From: Zerene cesonia
Taxonomy: Eukaryota; Arthropoda; Insecta; Lepidoptera; Pieridae
Assembly: GCF_012273895.1 (NCBI RefSeq)
Contig: NC_052112.1
Location: forward strand, 7,726,102 to 7,790,101
Reading direction: 5' to 3'
DNA: 64,000 nt
This document shows positions 47,801 to 60,851 of this stretch, piece by piece (positions within the stretch are counted from its first letter, which is position 1; the number at the start of each line of letters is the position of its first letter). The notes under the pieces are model-generated. The model did not search any database. It saw only the letters and a program-made list of their open reading frames with translations, and was not told the DNA's origin. A program made the position numbers and the translations under genes.

Positions 47801-49334
47801 AACGATTTCAGCGTGTCATGAACTGCATTCGTGGCGTTTCGGTGCAACCGCAATTTTTATTGTTCTGCAAAAGTTTTATTTTAAATCCGCAGCTTCAACC
47901 AAGCGAGGCGCTTGCACGTGCACAGCTATACATAGTTCCCTTAGTTGTCCAGATGGTTTATAAAAATTATTATTACCGCGGTAAAATCTACACTCACATT
48001 ATCCAATTAACGATTTTCCGACGTCGTTGTTGTAAAATTTCAAATGCTTACAGTAGCAGGATTTTTGCGATCTTCTTTTCTCGATTTTTGCTATCTAATA
48101 TCTATAATATGATTATTATACAATAGCGTGAACATAGTTTAAACTGGATAATAAATTACATTTAGACTTGTAATTTAGCATAACCATAAACATAAGGTGT
48201 GATTGAACTTATAGTCTCGTTGTAAGCAAACTATCAGGTTTCTCATCGTTTTACGCTCCATAACAAATAATAAGACGGATATTTGATAATAACCTAACAC
48301 CCGAATAATTCAAACCAATCAATGCATTAGCTATTTTCAAGTTGTTATGTTAATAATAGGCGAAGTGACATGGATGCAAATGTGTTTGAAATATACGAGG
48401 CGTTACTACAGGCACGGCATTGTCTCCTCCAGCGCATATATTAGCTCGTATTCTCACGCAACCCGTTCCTTGGCCTGACGCCCGATCTCTTGTTGCTCTT
48501 TCGCTAATCCGCGTGCCTTTGTCTCCTTGTAGACTTTTTGTCTCAAGATCGATCATCAAAAAAAGCCGCCTGTCAAGTGAGTGCGCGATACGCAGTTCTT
48601 TACGGAATATGTAAAAAGAAGTAACGAATCCCCGTTCGCGTTCCCGACACGAGACGTCCAAAGAATTTGTATTGTTATACTTCGGAGATATGTTTCAACA
48701 TTCTTTGATGTTGGCTTTGTTACTGAGTGTTATGCGATGGTATTTCTCTTAGTTACAAGTGTGGATTGTGTACATCAATTTAGTTTATAATTTTTATCGT
48801 CAAATCGGGATGGAGTTATGCAGACTGCAGTGCAAGACGACAAAAGCATGTTATTATCTTTTGTTTTTGTATTTTTGCGCGTTTAATAGGTATAATTTAG
48901 TATGAAATTGTCCACATATATTACGTTACATTCAATTTTATCGATTCACACTTAAGTATGCAAATTGATTAATGGAACAAAGATATAACAACCATTTATA
49001 AAAAAAACCTATATTAGAATAGTAAAAAAAAAATGATTATTTATTTATATTAAAAAAATAATTGTTTCTGAATTTAAATAATTTTGAAATGCTTATTTCT
49101 TCAAAAAATACTTTTAAATATGTAACAAAGAGACTCTTCCTTATTTAGCAATAAATATTATTATCTATCGTAAACGTCAAGTATGTTGCAGGTGCATAAA
49201 TCAACAGGGATCTCACAGCTTTGAATTCACAATATTTTACCAATACGTTAACATATTATGCCGCTGATCGTGAATTTTGTGGAATTTTATTTATACGATA
49301 AACTTGTAATACTTACTATCTTCTAATTCTTAGT
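44894..49334. other. Non-coding, with motif-dense islands
   Basis: No recognised gene. Islands stand out at 45630-45730 (gccgccgattaccgtccgcg, attaccgccagctttgtg), 47190-47480 (a CRE TGACGTCA at 47354-47361 plus several GATA-type TTATC sites) and 47590-48010. A fourth island, at 48400-48680, keeps a minus-strand frame open for 103 codons. The 124-codon plus frame at 47752-48126 (MQMAMHAKLTTNYRSEERF) has no domain I know and overlaps the third island. Confidence 0.45.
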
Positions 49335-49500
49335 ATCCATACTAATATTATAAATCCGAAAGTGTGTTTGTTTGTCTTGCTTCCTCCACGCAAAGGTGCA
49401 ATTATATGTCATGATTTTCTGGCTATAGATGGTGAGGATAGTTAGTGATATACATGTTACCGCGGCATACGGCAACACGCGGACGACGCTACAGGCAATA
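49335..49500 (-). mobile_element. Family E retroelement fragment
   Basis: The text ccatactaatattataaatc, cgaaagtgtgtttgtttgtc and cacgcaaaggtgcaatt matches the tail of family E, and the right end is GC-rich (acgcggacgacgctacaggc). It is shorter and more decayed than the 13898 copy. Confidence 0.6.
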
Positions 49501-52500
49501 TGTTAGTACGATATGAGAAAACCATTAAAAACAATTTACTGTACAATCTGTAGAAGTGATTTTATGAAATTATATGAGACAAAAGGCGAGACAAGTTTAA
49601 TCTTTTTTGGGTATAAGAGCAAATATTATTTAAAACTACAATTAAAATTTATAACAAATTTAAATCTGTTTTAAGGGCTTTCGAGTCCTATGTTTGTTGG
49701 ATGACTATTACTAAAAAAAATGCTTACACATTAAATTCTTTAATTTTGTTGAGGGTAATTTGTATGATTTATTTGAATCGATTACGTCGACCAAACTCGG
49801 CCGTTCGACTTCTTATAGCGAATAAAAATTCAACATGAGTCAACTTCAACAGGGCCGTCAGCAGTCGTTGTTTATAAAGTGCGAAGTTTCGTGTTTCACA
49901 TGTGTAATGCTCTTGAAATAATGCATGTACGAGGGTGCGAATGCGTGCGTGGGTGTATGGAATTAGCCATCGCCATGCTGTCTGCCCCCTGCTACTGATC
50001 ACGATTTATACCACACAATGCTGTTATATTTTAAGATTTGTACACCTATAGATGCACTTATAAATTGTTTCCAACTCAAGGAACGGCAAAGCTAGTGGGG
50101 AATAAAAGAAAAGCCTCAATTCTTTCCCGTTTCTTAAAGATAGTAGGTTGTCACAAGAGTGCCGTTATAATAGAGTTAGTTAGTATAAAAATAGTACAAT
50201 TTTAGACTGACTGTCTAGAAGAGTGGATAGGTGCACAAAATATGTGTTACCTTCTAGTGGTCGAATTCTCTGCTTAAGTAAATCTTTACGTAAAAGCGAA
50301 TGCATAACGTAAAGGCTTTTAAAATGCCGATTTTCATTCACAGACTAACTTGCTTGCATACTATAATGATAAACTATATTTTAAAAACGAATATTTATGA
50401 TATTTTTCTTTTACAGGTAAGGCACGACTACGCAAGGGAATGAGAAGCTTCAAAATTATGAATTGAACAGAGGTATAAGGTTAACTTCCTAGTAAGCATT
50501 TGATGAAACGTTTATATAAACGTTATAATAACTATCATGATCACAAACTATACATTTCAACAACATTCTAACGACACTATAAATTATTTGAATGTGTTGA
50601 AATTTGTTTACATTCTTTTGTATTGTGGGCGGGATACCGCTACGGTGTCATAGAAAATGCAATAAAATATACGTATGTATGCATTAATAATTCTCTTGTT
50701 GTGTAACATATATATAGAGCTTTACTTTCAAAATAAAAAAAAAAGTAACAAAAGAATCACAAGTTTTCTATTGTAATAGAAAGAATGTAATTAAGTGTTT
50801 GATAAGAAATTTAAATTATCATCGTATAAAACTAGGCAGATTGATTGGCACAAGTCACTTTAATGAATAACCATTCCAATTCCATTATTAAAAAATGTGT
50901 TATATAACAAACATTTTTAAACAATTTTTTTTAACTATGATTAAGAAATCAAAGAGAAAAAAATATGGAATAACTCTGTCCGAGTTATGAAATTCATTAA
51001 TTTGACGGGGCAAATATAATTACGTGCAATAAACACATAGCTGATAATTTAAGTGTGCTACTATTATCAAGCCTATATATTTTGTTACTATTTCTACTTA
51101 CAATCAAACAATAAAGTGGTAGGCATTCACAACTTTCCAAAATTATCCCTATATCCACATTTGCCCCAGTGCACTATACATTTAACTAAATGTTATAAAA
51201 GCATGTGTGTAGGAAATTAGGAGCCTTTCTATACAAACACGAACATAGGAAATACGGCGATTACAATACTTACAACTGTCCATTATATATAAAGGAAGAC
51301 GAGTAATCGAATAATGATGTATGGGCCCTAGATTTTGGACAAGCCAATATACCAGGATGGGTATTTTCAGCGTTATTTTTATCTAGCATCGCGTCAAAGC
51401 CAGTTATTACATCAATTCACTTAGGGAACATTTCTCATCGACTCATCCATTACATTAGGCTTATCGACCGTCGATAACCTGCCACATCACTGCTCTCTTT
51501 CTAATCCGGCTTCATCATCACATTACTGGCTATACAAATGTATTTGATCGTATTGTTTGCTTTGTTATGTTTTCTTATAAAAGGAAAACCAGTTGAAAGC
51601 TTTTTGCAACATGACAATGGCAGACTATAATGAATTTATTTGAAACTGTATAACTTGATCGAATTCTAATTATAAACATTCGTTTCTTTTCAATTATGAT
51701 TTGGAATGCATTAATTATTAGTGAATTATGTGATTTGGATGATGTTATCTGAAGTTTAAAGATCTTTTTATCTCCAAAATTCAGTTTTATTGCATTCAAA
51801 TGCTTTATAAATGTGAAATTAATCTATAATCCACGCAATAATGATCCATTCTGCATTACTTAAGTCTACGTACTTGTTTAACTAGCTGCGTTAGATTTTG
51901 CTTATAATTTAATCGGATATTTTTCTGTAAAATCCTGGCATTCTTAAATAAAAGAATTATAAGATTATGTTTGATTGCATCCTGCAAAAGTATATAACCC
52001 AGTAATTGATACCAAAACCCTTTATATACAATATTCGTATACAGTGAAAAGTGTGATAGGAATTTAATTTTGAACGGCTTTGTTAGAGCCTAAAGGTCAC
52101 TAAAAGCTTCAAATTGATGAATAAAATACCCATTATGCGGGCAGATGATATAGATGTAGGTATTCCGTAAAACAAAACACCACACATGTCATAATCAAAG
52201 ACAAGTTATAATTATTTACGCATTTGGTTCATCAAAATAACAGCGTACGTTCAAATGTAATATATAAATTAGGAGGCAATAAAAACAGCTTAATTACAAA
52301 ATTCTTTTTACTCGCATTTCGCTACGTAATGGTTTCTTATTACACCTTCATTTCAAATTACGTATAAGGCTATCGATGCATCGTCCAAAAATAAAAAAGG
52401 AAAATTTAAACTCTGTGCAAATATACGGTTCAGAAGTACTCGCATAATTTGTTTGTTGCATCGTTATTGCATTTTTCGCTTCCAGTTTAATTTAATGAGC

Positions 52501-54944
52501 TTATATTTATAAGTAAACGTTAATTATTTCAATTTATTTATTTAAATAACGATATTTAATGTTTTTGTGCAAAGAAATTAACAGTTACATTAATTATCTA
52601 ACTTTATTAAAATGACAATTTTGTTATTGAATCTACTTTAAATATCATTTTTTTTTTAATTAAGTTTCTAGTAATATTGGTTTGGCATGTTACTGACGGA
52701 TGCATTATTATTTTATTTCTATTAAATAGAAAGGTTTATTTTCATACTGACCAATAATTTTTTTTCCATATTAATAAGTATCGTTCGCAACCACCCTAAC
52801 ATGTATATAATAATATGTCTCGCCTGCTGACACGCAATGCTATGAGTGCGTACGGACCGGTCTGGTTCACGAAAAAATTGCATTTGCACTTTAAGCGTAC
52901 ATTGACATGCGAAGCTCCGAGGACACGTTTCAGATTACGTCGTAAATATACATAAAGGGACATTTGATATAATACTTTTGTCTTTGCTGTCGCCGATGAG
53001 GGCTTTATTTCTGAATTCAGCCCGCATAATGTTATGTAAAAAACTTTGGAAATTTAATACAATCCCTTTTTGTTCGCAGGCGTTCTATTGATTTTTAGTA
53101 ACATATGCAAGCTCGCTACCAAAACACTTTTAATGTATTCGGAGTTAAAAAGATTTCATTCGCATTTTTTAACGACAAGACAATAGATGTTATTAAATGA
53201 GTTAGTTTATTTCACAAAGCCATTCTCGAGATATTATCTTTGATAAGATAATTGCAACAAGATAAGCGGTTAATATTGCGCTTGCATTAGCATAGACACG
53301 ATGCATTCTTGTCGTTATGCCGCATGCGCTAATATTTGAGACTTATGCTATTTGTAATAAATATGTATACCTAACAAAATTAATAATAGAAAAACAAACG
53401 TTGAAAAAATATAATTATTGCTTGTGTTATTTCTTAATCAGTTATACACTTAGCATTCCAAGCATTGCAAATTTAAATAAAAACTTGGCTCTACCAGTTA
53501 AAACTTATTCGAGTGCATTTTGACCCAACTTCCTTACAAAAGAAGTTTAATGCAACTAACGTGTACTTACAACAAAGAGAAGTTAATAGCAGTGCCATTA
53601 CACGTCGCAGTAATATGGTTAGTGAAATCCTTCCGTAATGATAATGTTGTTACCGAATGTTGCTCTGTTGTTAAAGAATATTACGCGAAATCTCATGATT
53701 TTAGGGTTGGCGCTATGAAAAAGCACTTATTTGTTATGTTACAACTAAACATATTCAACTAATAGCGTATAAGCTTAGATTAGTTATAGCTTAGCTTAGT
53801 TATAGGTTGCTTGGAGATTGGAATTCACAAATGTGTTATATAGATTTACGGTATTTAATACTGTTTCCATGCTAATCCTATTAACGTGGTATTCTTAATC
53901 AAGTTTAGTATGTAGGTTTCGAATTATCTATTTAATTCCCTCTAGTATCTAGACCGATTAGCCGACATTAATTAACCTTGTTAAGACTGTTCTGTTTTCA
54001 TTTAATCAATCTTAATTATTACTCTTCTGTAAATGTGCTTGAATAAATAGCTTTTTGATGAATTTCATGTGCCTTCTGTTTCTTTTGTTCGGAATACACA
54101 AATTATATTTGTGTTGAATAAAAAAAAACATAGAATATAAATAGATAAAATTTTATCAGCTGACAACCCTACGGTAACGTAGCGTCTGAATTACTTGTTT
54201 GTGGACCGCCTTATTGCAATTTCAGTCAGCTTAGTTCTAAATATACCTTGCGTCTGTAAATATGTACAATATCGTCTTAATCTTTGTTTATTCTCTTCCC
54301 TTCAACAGACTTCAAATCTTTTTGTACGAGTATTACGTAACGTAATAATTTTGTTTTTCATCTAAAATGTGTTATTATACACTTGTAAATCGTATCTTAT
54401 CATCTAATTAGAAATATTTGTTAAAGACATGCGTATTTACTACTACTATATAACGACTTTTTATTCTGATATGAGGAACAATTCAATTAATGAGCTTTTA
54501 CTTCTCCGACCACCTATCTTCAATATTTTCATAATTACTCAATGAAAAGTACAAAGATGTAATATGCTTCTAATTATGACAATCACATTAAACACCGAGC
54601 CAAATTTATCCCTATATTGTTTTCTTTTCGATAAAATCTGGAGTTTCATCAACTGAAATAATATATTGATTTTGTAAACGGAGAAGTCTCTAATTTCAGT
54701 GAGCCATTAACCCATCGCAGTGTGGGTTAATTGAGTGTTAATTTATTCATCATAAGGCTATTAATATACTCACTTGGGATATGGGTATTCAACTCAAACT
54801 TTTCTCTGTGGTTTACCTTAGAAGAGATGAGCTCGAAAATTCAAAAATACAATAATATTACTTGATTTTAATTAATCCTCAGTCTGTTCTAAATTTGATT
54901 TTGTATTTATGACGGATCATAGGCCATAAGCAGTTCGCTTTAGC
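49501..54944. other. Non-coding, AT-rich; one GC-elevated island
   Basis: No gene was recognised. A juxtaposed acceptor/donor sequence lies at 50401-50422. An island at about 52790-53050 (ctcgcctgctgacacgcaat, gcgtacggaccggtctggtt, gctgtcgccgatgagggc) stands out from AT-rich flanks. The 77-codon minus frame at 49769-50002 shows no known domain. Confidence 0.45.
50401..50422 (+). promoter_or_regulatory. Candidate recursive-splicing (ratchet) site
   Basis: A pyrimidine-rich run and acceptor (tatttttcttttacag) are immediately followed by a donor (gtaagg), with the AG/GT junction at 50416/50417. This is the form of zero-length-exon ratchet points known from long insect introns. It is on the plus strand, whereas the glypican is on the minus strand, so it would serve another, unidentified transcript. 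A chance match is possible. Confidence 0.25.
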
Positions 54945-55022
54945 ACACTAATATTATAAATGTGAGAGTTTGTTTGGTCATATGTTTTGGGTCTTGGGCG
55001 GAGCCGGGACGAGCGTCTAGTT
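54945..55022 (-). mobile_element. Short family E fragment
   Basis: cacactaatattataaatgt, gagagtttgtttggtc and an end gcggagccgggacgagcgtc, then tagtt, keep only the two ends of the family. The interior is deleted. Confidence 0.55.
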
Positions 55023-55425
55023 AAGCATATATATTATATTTTATGCTGATCAGAGTCTCAGTGAAATACAATTTCATTCAATACTATAATATGTCTTAAT
55101 TGTTGTTTGAAAATTGATCGTGGATGCCAATACCTGCATGAAATTCGATAAGTGAATGAGCGAGAAATATAAAGGCATAAATTTATTACGTATTGTTTGT
55201 TAAATAAATTGTTCATACTTAAATGGACGTAAAGCAATATCTCAAGGCCCATGCGGGCACGATTTTGTCAGAACATATTATATTATATTACATGCTATAG
55301 GTAAAATAATAGTTTAGACAATAATAAGATTGTTTCTTGTAATAAATTAAGTTTAATGAAAATGTTAAACCAACTTAAATGCGAATAATCACAATTGATT
55401 TTCCAAAATCATAGAAGTCAAGATT

Positions 55426-55556
55426 ATCTATACTTAATAGTATAAAACGTTTGTTTGTACACGCTAATTTCAAGAACTGCTGGACCAATTTCAAAAATAC
55501 TTTCGTGGTTGGATTTGTATTTGCGCAGGCAAAGCCAGGGAATATATTAGCTAAAT
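55426..55556 (+). mobile_element. Family G retroelement fragment
   Basis: atctatacttaatagtataa, aacgtttgtttgtacacg, ctggaccaatttcaaaaata and gcgcaggcaaagccaggg follow the layout of 8848-9015. The short minus open frame across it is repeat-derived. Confidence 0.55.
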
Positions 55557-57308
55557 TAGACAATTCTTTTAAAATATGTGTCAAGTTTCGGAGATAAGCC
55601 GGTATAAACAGACATTCAGATTTTTAACGTCGTTTTATTTCACATACTGATATCCAAACAAATATTTAAATTATAATTATTTGCCTTATTTCAAATAAAT
55701 TTCGTTTTAATGAACAACGAAAATGAATTAATAATTTATATTATTGTACATATAAAAACATTAATTCTCCATTAAGATGGAATGCCTGCATAGTGTCACA
55801 CTCTTTACAATGTAAGAGGTGCATTCCAATGAAAGCTAATCGTTATCCACTTCTGTTAATTGCGGAAAACCTAACTAACCTACATATTAATACATAAATT
55901 ATGTGCTAGAAGCTGTTAAAATTGGTATTTAAACTGCTTTTAATACATTAATACCAGGTTAACTACTTATCTTAATTGGTTCACTTCGCTTTGATTTCCC
56001 AGTTACCTTCTATTATTCAATGAAACACCAAGCTTAAATAGGAATTTCTACTGCACATATAACAAGAAACAGAAATGCACTTCGTTAAATTTATTTTCAT
56101 TAAAAAATAGTGAAAATCATAAGACACACAATTTTGTGTTTATTAAAATTGTCTTAAAAATATTAATTTATGGTAATAGATTAGTTATAAACAGTTACCA
56201 GCAGTGAGCACCAGTAAGTCTTTTGGGAAGTATTTAAGTACAATACGTTTGTAGAACTCGACGACATTTTTAGACCTTTCTTTATGTGTGAGCTTTTTGG
56301 ACATGAGAACGTCGAAGCAAGATAATATTTATATTTAAATGCGTTAAAAAACACGATAAAACTTTCAAACCAAATTCCATTTATAGATATTGTTTAAACA
56401 GTACCCACCATCATCCATCTACTCTAGATTATACTTCAGCTATTTCCACAGTCCGCGTTGTTTATAAATATTTATAGACACTAAATTTGTTTGTTGTTTG
56501 TAGCTCTCTTGCGGGCTTTTGGTTGCTTATACTACTCTGTTCTTGAATAAATTTTATTTTACTAATGTAAACGTTGACCACGTTCAACATAACTTATGTG
56601 TTGTTATTTGTTTTATGTTTTAATGAGATTACTTATTTAAAGACAATCATGACACTTGCATTTAATCAGTAATAAAACACATGCACCTGCAATAGAATAA
56701 TTTTTAAATTTACTAATTTCGAGTTACATAAACGATGTTACATATATCACCACTTGCTGTAAAATTAGATATTTTATATAATAAACGATGTCCTATGTTC
56801 CAGTCTTATTAGTTACGAAATTAATTGGTTTCTATGAATTCTAAAACATTGACATATTATCGACTCCGAATAGAGTCTAGAATAATATTCAAACAAAATT
56901 ATTTCGTGCCAAGATTATACACGCTTAATCCCCGAGTTTCATAATATAACCTAAATAACACTAGAACATTCGATGTAGAAGTTGAAAGGACTTCAAGGGG
57001 ATTTGTACCCTTGTCCCTTATCCTAGTTATAATTATCTACACACAAAGATACAGATCTTAGAATAGTCTTGTAAGGCGGGTTTAATCCAGCAGCGCCGCT
57101 TGCAAAAAGCGCTTGAACCTGCCTCTTGACTCATAGTTAGAGACGTAAGAAGTTGAATATAACAGCTAATGAACTCACTTTTTGTAAGGAAGATGCTCGC
57201 ATGTTCTTCTGAAATATAAACCTTAAATTTGCACGAACATATAAGGCGTTTGAGAGTTGAAAACGGTTTAATTTACATACATGATAAATCATATCTTAAA
57301 TTTCGGTG
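55557..57308. other. Non-coding, AT-rich
   Basis: I see no gene or strong repeat. A small GC-richer piece lies at about 57075-57140 (ccagcagcgccgcttgcaaa and flanks), shortly before gap 4. Confidence 0.5.
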
Positions 57309-58308
57309 NNNNNNNNNNNNNNNNNNNNNNNNNNNNNNNNNNNNNNNNNNNNNNNNNNNNNNNNNNNNNNNNNNNNNNNNNNNNNNNNNNNNNNNNNNNN
57401 NNNNNNNNNNNNNNNNNNNNNNNNNNNNNNNNNNNNNNNNNNNNNNNNNNNNNNNNNNNNNNNNNNNNNNNNNNNNNNNNNNNNNNNNNNNNNNNNNNNN
57501 NNNNNNNNNNNNNNNNNNNNNNNNNNNNNNNNNNNNNNNNNNNNNNNNNNNNNNNNNNNNNNNNNNNNNNNNNNNNNNNNNNNNNNNNNNNNNNNNNNNN
57601 NNNNNNNNNNNNNNNNNNNNNNNNNNNNNNNNNNNNNNNNNNNNNNNNNNNNNNNNNNNNNNNNNNNNNNNNNNNNNNNNNNNNNNNNNNNNNNNNNNNN
57701 NNNNNNNNNNNNNNNNNNNNNNNNNNNNNNNNNNNNNNNNNNNNNNNNNNNNNNNNNNNNNNNNNNNNNNNNNNNNNNNNNNNNNNNNNNNNNNNNNNNN
57801 NNNNNNNNNNNNNNNNNNNNNNNNNNNNNNNNNNNNNNNNNNNNNNNNNNNNNNNNNNNNNNNNNNNNNNNNNNNNNNNNNNNNNNNNNNNNNNNNNNNN
57901 NNNNNNNNNNNNNNNNNNNNNNNNNNNNNNNNNNNNNNNNNNNNNNNNNNNNNNNNNNNNNNNNNNNNNNNNNNNNNNNNNNNNNNNNNNNNNNNNNNNN
58001 NNNNNNNNNNNNNNNNNNNNNNNNNNNNNNNNNNNNNNNNNNNNNNNNNNNNNNNNNNNNNNNNNNNNNNNNNNNNNNNNNNNNNNNNNNNNNNNNNNNN
58101 NNNNNNNNNNNNNNNNNNNNNNNNNNNNNNNNNNNNNNNNNNNNNNNNNNNNNNNNNNNNNNNNNNNNNNNNNNNNNNNNNNNNNNNNNNNNNNNNNNNN
58201 NNNNNNNNNNNNNNNNNNNNNNNNNNNNNNNNNNNNNNNNNNNNNNNNNNNNNNNNNNNNNNNNNNNNNNNNNNNNNNNNNNNNNNNNNNNNNNNNNNNN
58301 NNNNNNNN
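57309..58308. other. Assembly gap 4 (1000 N)
   Basis: This is a placeholder gap. Long open frames crossing it are artefacts. A family H fragment begins 73 bp to its right, so a repeat may have caused the break, although the immediate flanks do not show it. Confidence 0.98.
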
Positions 58309-58380
58309 TGTTTATAGAAATCTCATAACAAGTAATATTAAATTTGTTATATGAAAGGGAGGTAATTTATTTTTATGTAA

Positions 58381-58500
58381 ACTAGCCCATGGCTTCGCAC
58401 GCGTTAATTCGGAGTAGTTTAGTACATGTTATTATATACATAAACCTTCCTCTTAAATCACTATATCTATTAAAAAAAACCCATCAAAAGCGGTTTTGTT
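58381..58500 (+). mobile_element. Family H retroelement fragment
   Basis: actagcccatggcttcgcac, gcgttaattcggagtagttt, taaaccttcctcttaaatca, ctatatctattaaaaaaaac and catcaaaagcggttttg form the head and core of the element whose other part is at 5785-5890 on the minus strand. Confidence 0.65.
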
Positions 58501-60608
58501 TTATACTATGTAGTGATAAACAGTAAACAAATAAGATGTTAATCTTTTTAGGTAATAATATGTTTATAGATAATTTAAGATTTAAATGTATAATTTTGCA
58601 TTATTGTTAGTATTGGTTATTGCGCTGTCCGTCAAACAATTAAATTACCCTGTTTACATGTTATTGCCGCGTCTCTACAATTAATTAATTAATTATTTAT
58701 CTAAATAGATTATATACATCTCTATAATGTTATGGACTATGATTATGTAGCTATCTACACACACAAACATACTACATTTAAAATAAGTATAAGCAGTAAA
58801 TTTGTGTGTGTGTAAATAATAAACATATTTATTGATGAAAATTGACCAAAATTTAATGGTACATTTTATGATATCCTATTATATTTTATGATAACCTAGA
58901 ATACCATCTCATTATGTTTTAATCTTACTAGAAGGCACACAAATACAACCACGATCTGTTAATAATTAATTAAAAATATAACGTAAGACCATGTAAAATG
59001 CAAACTATTGGGACCTGTATGAATATGGTAATACCTTACGCAATGCAAGTGGGTTCGACTCTAATTAAGGGAACTGTCTATATAAAGACTTCATCTCTCA
59101 GTTTCGTTTGCCCACACGTTTTTATAATGATACTTATACGCCTTTACTGTAGTGACTAGTGACCTCTTTCCTTCGAGACTTGTTTAGTTTGAAAGTCGCT
59201 AAGTTCTTATTTGCTTAAGGAAAGCAAAAGTGTATAGAATAGCGTTAATATTATAATTATTTTTAAATACGGTTTTTATAATATATATACCTATCTTTAT
59301 GAATATACTAATTGTGCTATTAAAATATCACGGACCGCAGGTCTATCTTGATGACTTCAGACGTTATTTTCAATTAAATATCATTAAACATAATTGAATA
59401 GTTTATCAATATTATAGATATTATAAGTAACAGCTTAAGGTACAAAGTACACAAATGCAATATTATGTGTCATGCTAGTGAAACAAATTCACATAACATT
59501 ATACCTTAATTTCTAAAACATTATAATTATTTGCATTAAAAATAACCCTTTCTGCCTGTAACGTTTTATCGGGTGAACCGCTGTACGGATTGTGATGAAG
59601 TTGATATTGGAAATAATTCATTCTTTTTCTTAGTTGCAATAAAATATGTTTCACGGGAAGAGAAATAATGGCCTCGCAAAAATCGTTTAGAGTATGAGCT
59701 AAGCGAATTATTATAATAGAATTAAATAAAAAATGTAAAATGGTTTATTTTTCCTAAAAGAAGATTATGTATATTTACGTTTTAATATTATTCAATCTTA
59801 TAACCATCTCGCAAACGAGAATTAACAATTTACGCAGAGTTAATTATATTTCTCGCTAAGCTACTTTATAAAACAGTTTATTCAGTCTATTTCCGTGACA
59901 ACGGTTTTTAGCGCTCAAAGTTTGCAAGAAAATTTAAAAAAATAATTTAATGGTCCGCTTTTCACGTTTGCGAATAGTACAGGATTAATATAAGGTCATG
60001 AGATTATATTCAAAGATTCAAAGGAAATTCAGAAAAATAAACGTAGTGTTTTTGTCATACAATATTTCATAATTTTAACTGAACCAAGGCATTCTATCCG
60101 TTAAGATCTTGATTATAATTTTGAATTCCTCGCAGGTATTTATTAGTATCTAACAAGTCTTTCACTTAACACTTTTATCATATAGCATATATACGCATAA
60201 TTTAATATTTATATATGTTTTACAATACGTTTTAAATAAATTAATATAGTGATGAAAACAAACAAAAGGATTAATAGAATACATACGTCGAATACGGTCA
60301 GGAATTTTATGTTACCATGATTTATTGATATGTTATGGAATTTTTATTGAATAGATGCAATTTAATATTCGCGAATCGCGATTCGCGCTAAGTTTGAATG
60401 GTCATTAATTTACTTGGATTTTTTTATATAAACCGTGCAATTTTCTTAATTTTATTCCAATAAAACATAAAAATTATTAGCGAAATCAGTTAATCTGTTC
60501 ACACGTGATTCAATGCGTTATAAAAGTAGATACCATGTGCATGCTACGAGTATAGATTAGCGGCATATCCCGACTCCGCCTGGCTCGACCCAAGATAACA
60601 AAATCATA
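58501..60608. other. Non-coding, AT-rich; one perfect palindrome
   Basis: I see no gene. The only structured item is the 18-bp palindrome at 60370-60387, described separately. The rest is plain AT-rich DNA with short TG/CA runs around 58760-58815. Confidence 0.5.
60370..60387. repeat. 18-bp perfect palindrome
   Basis: cgcgaatcgcgattcgcg is its own reverse complement, with nested TCGCGA and three CGCG steps in AT-rich surroundings. It could be a dimeric protein-binding site. No factor can be assigned from sequence alone. Confidence 0.85.
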
Positions 60609-60851
60609 ATCCTACATCCTACTTAATATTATGAATGCGAAAGTTTGTAAGGATGTGTGTGCGTTAACAAACGCATTCAGTAGCATTTGCGTGAAAGCAA
60701 CAGCTCTTTCACGCAAATGCTACTGAACCGACTGCAATGAAATTTGGTACGTAGATAGCTGGAAAGCTGGAATAACATAAAGGCAACTTTTTATCCCGAT
60801 ATTCCTACGGGATACGGACTTACGCGGGTGAAACCGCGGAGCGCAGCTAGT
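60609..60851 (-). mobile_element. Family A retroelement copy with internal fold-back
   Basis: On the minus strand it starts actagctgcgctccgcggtt, continues tcacccgcgtaagtccgtat, and ends acaaactttcgcattcataa. It differs from other copies in holding a perfect 22-bp inverted duplication (60676-60697 and 60706-60727, 8-nt spacer) built from the 'ttcagtagcatttgcgtg' segment. That segment occurs once in the other copies. Confidence 0.85.

Noticed and set aside
49769..50002. 77-codon minus-strand frame with RTLVHALFQEHYTCETRNF
   Set aside because: There is no recognisable domain, splice context or second line of support, and the length is within chance for this window.
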